Below are positions 7,865 to 15,824 of a DNA stretch of 17,625 nt, in pieces. The translations under genes and the position numbers were made by a program. The stretch lies in NCBI GenBank assembly GCA_004335835.1, contig RWJK01000604.1:8951-26575 (forward strand), read 5' to 3'. Position 1 is the stretch's first letter. Every line of letters starts with the position of its first letter. This stretch comes from Scenedesmus sp. ARA3 (lineage: Eukaryota; Chlorophyta; Chlorophyceae; Sphaeropleales; Scenedesmaceae). The notes beneath the pieces are model-generated. The model ran no database searches, had not been told where the DNA came from, and worked only from the letters and a program-made list of their open reading frames with translations.

Positions 7865-9830
7865 GGAAATTACGCCAGAGAGTGAGGGTGGTGATGTTGG
7901 CGAGGGCAGCGGCAGTGATGATGAGTTGGAGGATGCTGGAGATGGTGGCGGCTTTGACACGCCCCGCAGCAGCGCATCATATGCCAGCGCACAGAGCTTC
8001 AGGAGCTTCCGCTCTGCAGGTGAGGTGAAAGGTTTTCCCCTGGCGAGGTGCTTGAAGTTGAAGCTCAAATTGACGTGTCCATGATTGTATTGCCAGAAGC
8101 GGGTGCGCTGTAGAGTGTCAGGCAGCGTCCTTCAGGAGCTTTGGGTGTGCAGGTGAGTGTGAGGCTGCGGCTCAGTTGCCATGCCTTTTTCACATCAGTG
8201 CATGAGTTGGAGGATGCGGGTGATGGTGGCGGCTTTGACACGCCCTGCAGCAGCGCATCGTATGCCAGTGCACAGAGTTTCAGGAGCTTTTGGTCTGCAG
8301 GTGAGCAATCTGGAACCCTTCTTAAAAAACGTTCATCGCATGTAGCATCAAGCAGTGATGTTAAATTGGCGGATGCGGGTGATGGTGGTGGCTTTGACAC
8401 GCCCCGCAGCAGCGCCTCGTATGCCAGCGCACAGAGCTTCAGGAGCTTAAAACCTGCAGGTAAGCAGTGAGGCTGCGTCTGGATCGCCTCTCTGTTGGCT
8501 GGTAAGGATGCGCTGGCAGCATTGAGGCTAGCATTGTATGCCAGTGCGTAGAGCTGCAGGATTCTCAAATCTGCAGGTGAGCACTGCTCACTCGGTGAGC
8601 CTGCTCAGCAGGCAGGCCCAAGTGACAACTCTATTTCCAAATGTGTCATGGGGTACTATGTGCGGTTTGCCATCTAGGTAAACATTCCTTTAGAAGCTGC
8701 AGGTCCACAGATGTGCACTGGGCCAGGGCAGATATTTGCTGAACGCCTGCTGTCCTGTGCACCACCGTGGCTTACCTGCAGAGAGCGACTCTGGAGGCAG
8801 CTTTGTGAGCCACCGCAGCAGCATCGGCAGCTTCCGTAGCGCAGCAGCAGCTTCCGACACGAGCTATTGCAGCGCAGCAGCAGCCGCCGATACAAGCTAT
8901 CGCAGCGCAGCAGCAGCATCTGACACGAGTTTCCGCAGCGCAGCAGCAGGCTCTGACACAAGCTATTGCAGCGCAGCAGCAGCATCTGACACGAGTTTCC
9001 GCAGCGCAGCAGCAGGCTCTGACACTACAAGCTACAGAAGCGCAGCTGCAGCATCTGACACGAGTTTCCGCAGCGCAGCAGCAGGCTCTGACACTACAAG
9101 CTACAGAAGCGCAGCTGCAGAGTCTGACACCAGCTACAAGACTGCAGCAGCAGCATCTGACCAGAGCTACCGCAGTGCTGCAGCAGCGTCTGACACCAGC
9201 TATGCCACTGCAGCTAGCACCGCTACCGGCAGCAGCAACGCTGCTAGCGCTGCGCCGGCAGCTGTTACAGCTGCCTCCCAGCTGGGCAACGCTGCTGTTG
9301 CTCCTGCTGGTGCTGCTGCTGGCGCTGGTGCTGATGTGCAGCCAATTACTAAGAGTAGTGTGAAGTTCCCTGCAGGCTTTTTGTCTGCCGAACATCACCG
9401 TACACTCAGTGCACCTGGCAGCACCCACCAGGCTGCTGCTGGCAGCAGCAACAGCGGGGGCAGCAGCATCCTCATGGGTCATCCTGTGCTGCGGATGCCT
9501 GCGGGCAGCAGCTCCTGGTCACCCTCTTCTGCTCCAGCAGCAGCAGGGGCAGCAGCAGCAGCAGGTGGTGTGGTGTCAGGAGGGGCTGCAGGAAACATGA
9601 GTCCCTGGTCACCTGCTGCTGCTATAGCAGCAGGTGGCAGTGGAGGTGTGGCGGCACAGCCGCCGCTGCCGCTGCCGCGCAGCGAGAGTGCAAAGCAGTA
9701 CCCGCTATCGTTTGTGCCTAAGGACTTGGATGGGGCAAGCACAGTGGTAGATGATGATGGTGCGCCCTCGCCACGCGTTGCTGCTGCTGCTGCTGGAGAT
9801 GTGCTGCAGGGGCGGGATCAGCAGGAGTAG
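5419..9830 (+). CDS. Large low-complexity Ser/Ala/Gln protein with exon-repeat array (5 exons)
   Basis: Exons proposed are 5419-6880, 7169-7311, 7575-8019, 8199-8459 and 8782-9830 (stop TAG). They join in frame (phases 1, 0, 1, 1) to 1119 residues. The start is uncertain: ATG 5419 opens the frame, but ccccag at 5438-5443 is a good acceptor (phase 1), so an upstream exon may exist. The order is a Ser/Thr/Pro-rich start, poly-Ala and poly-Gln runs, a VIPEEYTPYELLEQ stretch, a His-rich patch near 6280-6330, Gly-Glu-Ala repeats at 6550-6670, and acidic IVISSEDEASEDE near 7710. Then come repeats ending FDTPRSSASYASAQSFRS and eleven SAAAASDTSYR-like units. No signal peptide, membrane helix or enzyme domain is seen. 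It is probably a disordered scaffold or phosphoprotein; function is not recognised. Confidence 0.62.
6046..6096 (+). repeat. (GCA)17 tract, poly-Ala
   Basis: Seventeen GCA codons followed by GCG, one of the longest pure triplet runs in the window. The same CAG unit gives Ser (AGC) and Gln (CAG) runs in neighbouring parts of the exon. Confidence 0.95.
6881..7168 (+). other. Intron in gene 2 (288 nt)
   Basis: The donor is CCTGCAG/gtgacg; the acceptor is a CTG-repeat tract ending tttgtgcag before 7169. Phase 1 joins PPAG to LNTTAVAPGASG. The unspliced frame stops at 7101, which supports splicing. Confidence 0.65.
7921..8578 (+). repeat. Array of duplicated 34-residue exon units, three intact and two relics
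   Basis: Intact units end at donors 8019, 8300 and 8459 and encode A-G-D-G-G-G-F-D-T-P-[RC]-S-S-A-S-Y-A-S-A-Q followed by SFRSF/SLKPAG. Relics lie at about 8092-8152 (only the ttcaggagcttt..gcag/gtgag end is clear) and 8500-8578 (YASA, then an in-frame TAG, then gcag/gtgag). Every unit ends with a phase-1 G/GT donor, so copies can be added or skipped without a frameshift. Units 2 and 3 are joined by an open 45-nt linker (8301-8345) that begins with a donor consensus. Confidence 0.9.
8838..9206 (+). repeat. Eleven-copy SAAAASDTSYR protein repeat with higher-order structure
   Basis: Units of 11-12 residues follow S/T-A-A-A-[AGE]-[SA]-D-[TQ]-(T)-S-[YF]-[RCKA]. Units 5-6 and 7-8 form a near-identical two-unit block (SAAAASDTSFR plus SAAAGSDTTSYR), a recent 69-bp higher-order duplication. 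One Ser or Thr and one aromatic per unit are constant, which would suit periodic phosphorylation or aromatic stickers in a disordered chain (inference). Confidence 0.88.
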
Positions 9831-10584
9831 CTGTGTGCTTAGTACCAGTGTTGATGTTGGCATGTGTCGCAATGATATTACAAGCATAATGGGCTTCTTG
9901 TGGATATTTGGTGAGCGTCTGCATGCAGCTGCAGGGCTGCTGCAGTGGTAGTGCTGCAATAGCTGCCCAGATGTTGCGACTGAATAACCGTTACTGGGTA
10001 TATTAGGCGACTGCTTTGTGTATAGTTGTCAAGATTGCCAATGACTGCTGCAGGACATATCTGCTTTTCTCATGTTGTGTTGATGTCTCTTCAGCAGAGT
10101 ATGTTGTATGCTGTCGTGCCGAATGTCCAAAGTTGCAGCATTGCGTTGATGACGTGTACCATCAACCCACTGCTGCTGCTACGTCACGTACACATATATC
10201 TTGTCGTTGCATGTCTGATACTGTGGACATCTTACTGCTATTTGTGACTTGCATAATCCTGTGTGGGTCAGAGCGTCTGTCAGCTGACAGTAGAGGCGAT
10301 GTCCTGAACTGTACTATGTTTGACGTGTATGTTGGAAGGGTGCAGATGCCTGGCACCGATGGTTACCTCGAAGAAGGCTGGGGATGTAAAATTACGGTTG
10401 ACGAGGCATGCAGTGCACCACGCTGGTGTGTTGCACCAGGATCGTGGCCCCAGGCTCCCACAGTCAAAACCCTTGTTGGTTTGGCGCACTGTCGGGTGCA
10501 GCTCAGAGAAAGAAAGCGTGTCGATACCGCAGGAATGGATTTTTGTTTGTTTCCTTTCATCGTCGCCGCAAAGTCAATCATAAG
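9831..10584 (+). other. 3' UTR of gene 2 and upstream region of the hydrolase gene
   Basis: No supported coding sequence. A 231-codon open frame starting at 10016 has no low-complexity hallmarks or recognisable motifs and crosses the hydrolase start in another frame. Three TGACGT motifs (10150, inverted at 10181, and 10321) may be regulatory. No TGTAA signal lies close to the gene 2 stop. A pyrimidine-rich stretch ending cgcaaag at 10572 could be the end of a 5' UTR intron. Confidence 0.45.
10150..10326 (+). promoter_or_regulatory. Cluster of TGACGT (bZIP-type) motifs upstream of the hydrolase gene
   Basis: TGACGTGTA occurs at 10150 and again at 10321, and the inverted core ACGTCA at 10181 within a TACGTCACGTACA stretch. 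ACGT-core elements bind bZIP factors in plants and algae. The motif is short, so chance is possible. Confidence 0.3.
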
Positions 10585-12284
10585 ATGGCAAAGAAGTGCA
10601 GTTCCGAAGACTGCACCTGCACGAAGGCCATCAAATATGACTGTGCAGTATGCCAGCAGCTGTTTTGTCGAGACTGCTGCAAACGATATGTTGCTTTGGA
10701 GAGCGGCTTGAGTGGACCTGCGGAGCAAGGTGACTGCAGCTTCAAGCAGCTGGACAGCATAGCATACAGGACCTGCACCTGTACCTGCACCTGACATTGA
10801 GGACAGCACGATTGCACCTGCACTGCATGAATAACCGTACTACGTGCTGCAACCTCTGTGCATAGCCGTGATTGACCGTGCATGGCCTTCTGCTTGCTGC
10901 TTTTTTTTGGTGATGCTTCATGCACACCATGGGCGTTTGCAGTGCGCACCTGCAACGCATGCTTCCTCAAGAACGTGGCTTGGGACAGTAGCCGCACATT
11001 TGATGTGCTGGGCCCAGCAGATGGCAAACCAGTGGTACTGGTGCATGGGGCGCTGATTGGGCGGCAGTGCTTGGTGCTGGAGGCCAGGGCTCTGGCAGAT
11101 GCAGGCTTCAGGTGCGCGCTGCAGCAGCAACAGCGCGTGATGCAGCAGTGCAGCAGCAGCTGCTGCTGCTGTGATCCTGCAGGCACAGGTTGTTCAGCAG
11201 CTCCCAGTGCAAATAGTTTAGTGAATGCCAGCTGCAGCACTGTTGCAGGGCTGGACGCTCAGCGTCAGCAAGTTGCTGTGTTTGCATCTAAGTTTGCTCA
11301 ATGGTCCTGCAGCTGCCATCCACCGCTGCAGCAGCAGATTCATGTCAGACCCACCTTTGCCCCACCTGAAGCTGTATCTGAGAGCTGGCTGCACACACTT
11401 GCAGGGTGATCCTGCCTGACCTGCCAGCGCACGGAGCTCGATTCAAGGAGACACCTCTCACATTGGACAACGCACTCAGCACGCTCAAGGACGTGATCAG
11501 CAAGGAGGCGCCAGGGCAGAAGGTGAACACATGCACTTAGTGCCATTGGCGAGTAGTAACAGCAGCTGGCTTGTTATATACAAAACCGTGGCAGCAGTGG
11601 TGCCGGCATTGCATGCTGAAGCGCGCAGGCGTGAGTTGTGCCTGTTTGTGTAAGAGGCATGGCTCTGCCATCAAAGGCAGTCTTTGGCTGCACCTCCACC
11701 AACTGCAGATGCTGTGCTGTTCATTGCAGCTGTTCGCCAGGCACTGGCTGCTGGGTTATCAACCGCTAGCAGCCTGATCACTAACGTCTTGCTGTCTCTG
11801 CTCTGCGACGCGCCGCAGGTGGTGGTCATGGGCTTTTCCATGGGTGGCTATGTGGCAGCAGCCTTTGCAGCAGCACACCCAGAGCTGACAGCAGGCGTGC
11901 TGATGGCTGCATGTGCGCATGATGCACACACGTGCACCTGGAAGATGGTGGGGCGCAGCGCTGAGCTGGTCTACAAGATGTGCTCCTACAAGACAAAGTC
12001 AGGCTTCATCTACAAGTAAGTGTACAGTACTTGGTGCGATTCAAGGTCCTGTATGTGATGCACAGATTCTATGATGGTGTTCCCGTTACTTTGGGTTGGG
12101 TGTGCCGGCAGTCAATTTATACGCGAACCCAGCAAGTTCGGCACAGCTGGATCTGATTTAAATGCTGGAAAAACTCTGCAAACTTTATACTAAAAGCGTG
12201 TATCTATGTATGACAAGCTTGAGGTGTTGTCCAAGAAACTGCCTCGAAATCGACAACCAGCACATGCAGGCCCCTTACCACAGA

Positions 12285-12327
<43 letters not shown>

Positions 12328-13545
12328 CAGCTCCTACCCCGAGGTGATGTCCAAGAGCAGGCCTGAGGTGGTGGAGTGCTTCCTGAGGGCGGGCGCGGAG
12401 TTTGACAGCTGGCAGTACACCTGGCGGGTGAGCACAGCTTGAGAGTGTTTTTTTGTGTGGAAGTGCCACCTGAGCTGTCTGTCAGCCAATACAGCAGGTT
12501 TGTTGATGAGGTTCACGTCAAAAAGAGGTGGTTGTTGGCTGGTAACTTGGTTGAAGCAGTAGCGGAGGACACAGCCTCTGCAAAATGCTCAATAGCATAC
12601 ACGAAGAACACAAGTGCTAGCGCGGCAGCTCTGGTCAGCAAATGTGCCACTGGGCCGATGGCCCATGATGCAGGCTCAACCAGCTGAACATGTCAACCAG
12701 GCATGCTGCTGTTGCTGGTGCTGGCGTCACTGTGTGCTGGTCCGTATGCTGCAGGTGATGTATGACGCCCACATGCAGCAGCTGCTGCCCAAGATCAGCT
12801 GCCCAGCGCTGGTGGTGGTCGGGGAGAAGGACTTCAGGTGGGAGGCCCTGCGACACGCAGTGCCGTAGATGTGTGCTGCAGCGCTGCTGGTGTTTCTGTT
12901 TGTTTAATAAGCTGGATCTGGGATGTACTATCATAAGGTGTAGCCGGCCCTGCAGAAGTTGCGGCAGAGGCTCTGCAGCACCAAGCTGTTCAGGGCCGGG
13001 TGTGCAGCATCACCAGCATGCTGCTTAAAGGTGTAGATTGCAGCCAACTTTGTGGTCGCAAGCAGCATCCAAGTGTGCATACCGCTTGTCATGTGTTCAT
13101 GTGACGTACTGCATCACCAATGCCGCTGCCCCTGCGGTGTGTGCGGCTTGAACGCAGGTCGCATGAGCAGCTGTGGCTGTCGCTGCTGCGCAAAGGCCGG
13201 CTGCTGGTGCTCAAAGGAGGCATCCACCAGTTCATGCTGCAGCCAGGCATCGTGGACACCTACAGGCAGCATGCGATCTCCTTCGCAACCAACGCACAGT
13301 GGGGCGAGGCTGGCGACGCAGCAGCAGCAGGGGCAGCGGCAGGCAGGCCTGACAGTCAGGCTGGAGCAGCGGCTGAGCAGCAGGAGGGTGAAGGCAGGGG
13401 CATGGAGTCACAGAGTGGTGTGGCGCTGCTGGCTGGGGCCGATGGCCAGGCTGTGGTGATTGAAAGGAAAGCAGCTGGGGCAGGTGTGGGGCTGGGTGAG
13501 GTGATAAAAAACGTGTGGGCGCAGCGGCGCAATAAGCAGGATTAA
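10585..13545 (+). CDS. FYVE-like zinc finger fused to an alpha/beta hydrolase (7 exons)
   Basis: Exons 10585-10729, 10943-11111, 11405-11522, 11819-12015, 12331-12427, 12755-12837 and 13158-13545 sum to 1197 nt, 398 residues plus TAA; all phases agree. ATG 10585 (context AAGATGG) is the first in frame. Residues 5-55 hold four zinc-ligand pairs: C5/C10, CAVC 20-23, CRDC 28-31 and CNAC 52-55, with the RTCNACF ending typical of FYVE fingers. The WxxD and basic RHHCR motifs are absent, so phosphoinositide binding is doubtful. The hydrolase follows: VLVHG (H83-G84, oxyanion loop), GFSMGG (nucleophile S151), VVVGEKD (D268) and KGGIHQF (H293). Spacing suits a canonical triad. A helical cap lies at about 175-240. 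The C-terminal 80 residues are Ala/Gly/Glu-rich. It is probably a lipase, esterase or thioesterase at a membrane; the substrate is unknown. Confidence 0.85.
12221..12367 (+). repeat. Possible exon-start relic within a hydrolase intron
   Basis: GAGGTGTTGTCCAAGA at 12221 resembles GAGGTGATGTCCAAGA at 12341, the start of exon 5 (EVLSKK versus EVMSKS), offset 120. Only about 25 nt can be aligned, so homology is tentative. Confidence 0.35.
12285..12324 (+). repeat. Intronic CTG repeat directly before a splice acceptor
   Basis: About 13 GCT/CTG units end 6 nt before the gcgcag acceptor at 12330. The tract supplies the pyrimidine-rich stretch of this intron. Read as coding it gives a poly-Cys or poly-Ala run, which is artefactual here. 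Confidence 0.85.
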
Positions 13546-13921
13546 TGCAGCAAAGTTGAAGTCAAAAGGACATTTATGTTAGACCTGTTGGAGTAGTGCT
13601 ACTGCCGGCTCACCAGATGATAGGATACCTGTGCCCTGTGCAACCGGTTGTACAACAGGTTGTAGTGCTAATGCCCTAACGCACGTGGCTGTTGCGAGTT
13701 GGGTCGTGCATTTACTCTTAGGAATGTTAAGGTTTAAAGCATCAACGACGGCTCTACTCGAAGACAGTTGCAGCAGTTGATGATCGCAGACCGAGCTTCG
13801 CAGTGACTGGGTCATTGCAGCGGTTGCGCCTTATGAACGCCGGAAAACGTATATAGTTCGTGGTTATTTTCAGGTAGATGGTGATCCGGCTCTCTGAATC
13901 CCTTGCTCGGCGCTAGACAGC
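13546..13921 (+). promoter_or_regulatory. Intergenic region with TATA-like promoter of the MYND gene
   Basis: 376 bp with no credible gene. TATATAG at 13850-13856 lies about 66 nt before ATG 13922, in a suitable place for a TATA box with a short 5' UTR. A perfect palindrome CAACCGGTTG (13641-13650) overlaps TTGTACAA (13648-13655). I see no TGTAA signal for the hydrolase transcript. Confidence 0.4.
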
Positions 13922-15421
13922 ATGTTGTCTGCCAATTGGACAGAAGGGCAGCCAGAGGAGCTGGCACGGCAGTTTCTAGGGGCAGTGGGCCGTCAAAAGT
14001 CGGATCTTGGGACGAAGAACTTCGTAGAGTTCGTGAAGGTGCGCTCGTTGGAGTGTGTGCTTCTCATGCCATGCAAGTCTGTTGGCCTTGGCGCCTGTGC
14101 TGTGCTTGTGTAGGTGCTAATCTAGCGCACACCACAAGACACCAGGTGCACATTGATGCTTACGAGTGCACCATCACAAAGTCTGAAAAAACATGTTTTG
14201 ATTTGCACTCCACGTGCCCTGCAGATATAGAAGGAACTGAGTGTGGCGCAGTGTCACGACCACTGCAGGCTGTGCTGCCCTGCAGGCACTTACTGCTGCT
14301 TCCATCCATAATGTCCTGGAGTCAGACACACGCAGCAGCCAGCACAAGCAGCTGACAAACATCCTGCAGACGGCAACTGCCATTGTGGTGGCAGTCAAGA
14401 CATACTCGCCAGACCGCACCGAAAGGAACCGCTGCAAGAAGCAGCAGGAAGCGACATTCTCTGCAGCAACAGCAGCAGCAGCAGCAGCAGCGTTGGCGCC
14501 GGGCGCCCCAGCACTCAGGCAGCTGCAGAAGCTGCAGAATCTGGTGCAGCAGCATCTCCTGCAGCAGCAGGCAGCAGCAGGAGCAGGCACCTTATCTGCA
14601 CAAACAGTGCAGCAGGCAGCAGCAGACAATGAGGCTTGCTGTGACTCAGGCATATTGTTGCTGCCAGCGCCGCTGCTGCAAGCAGTCGTGTGCTGCTGTG
14701 ACAGCCGCACCGCAGCAGCAGCTTTCATTGCAGGATATCAGCTGCTTGCATTGCACCTGCTTGCTCTTTCAACCCCTGCAAGCACACAGGCCAGGCCTAA
14801 CACCTGCCAGCTGCACGGCTCCTGGCACCACCAATGAATCGGCCACCTTGCTGCCGCCACCGCCACCGCCCTTGCTGCTGCTGCTGCTGTTGCTGCTGCC
14901 GCTGCTGCCGCTGGTGCTGTGTCTGCACTGTGCAGGGCTGCTCAGCAGCATGCCTGGCAGCTCAGTGCCACTGCTGCAGGCCATGAGGGAGCAGAGCAGC
15001 AGATCATCAAGAGGTTGGATGCCTTTCGTGTCAGTCTTCTCCGCCATGTCTGCCCTGATGCTCGTCACAGAGACAGCCCTGCACAGCGCGCACGCGACGT
15101 TGCCTGCTCCGCTGCAGCACACTGCGCTACAAGCAACCGCGCAAATGCTGGTACAGGTGCCGAGCTGTGGAGCGCTTTTGCCTGCTGTAACCACCATCGC
15201 AGCTGGCGGCAGCAGCGACAGCAGTAGCCTGTATCGAGCTTCCTTTGAAGCGCAGCACGCTGCTATCAAAGTGTTTACTGCGCTCCACAAGATCATGTCC
15301 CACCTGCAGCTGCCAGCAGACGTTGCTCAGCAGACGAAGCAGCAGCTGCTCGACCCAGCTGTGCAGGGAATGTTTCTGCAGCACCTGACTGCTGTCGTCG
15401 CGCTGCTGCACCAGCACCATG

Positions 15422-15462
<41 letters not shown>

Positions 15463-15779
15463 AAGACAGCAGCATCTCTGCACCTGCTGCCCATCCCTGC
15501 CTTCCATCAGGACCTGCTGCTGCCAGGCGGGCAGCAGTACTTGGAAGCAGCAGCGGCTGCGCTGCACACCCTGCAGGCAGTCGGCGACATGCAGGCAGTG
15601 TGGGCGCGAGCGACCATGGCTGCTGATGTGCTTGGTGCATGCCTGCAGGAGTGCAATGCCTGCGGCCTTCCGCAGCAGGCCCTCAGTGCTGGCTTGCTGT
15701 TAGCAGGTGCTGTGAAGCTGGTGCTGGAGATGCAGCTGCTGGCTGCTGAGGCAGTGCAGCGCGTGCAGCAGGAGCTGCT

Positions 15780-15824
<45 letters not shown>

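Noticed and set aside
10016..10711. 231-codon plus-strand ORF upstream of the hydrolase
   Set aside because: It overlaps the well-supported FYVE exon in a different frame, has no motif, and its composition is unlike that of neighbouring genes.
12206..12330. Coding of the CTG tract as poly-Cys in the hydrolase
   Set aside because: The splice from 12015 to 12331 keeps phase and gives a normal hydrolase cap; poly-Cys would be unprecedented in this family.
12945..13030. Extra hydrolase exon reading ALQKLRQRLCSTKLFRAG
   Set aside because: It looks coding-like but no acceptor and donor pair fits the phase; the direct join 12837-13158 gives a normal Asp-to-His spacing. It could be a relic.
14870..14930. 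Poly-Pro/poly-Leu stretch as a signal peptide or membrane helix in the MYND gene
   Set aside because: It is one frame of a CTG/CCG tract likely to be intronic, and it is internal to the gene.
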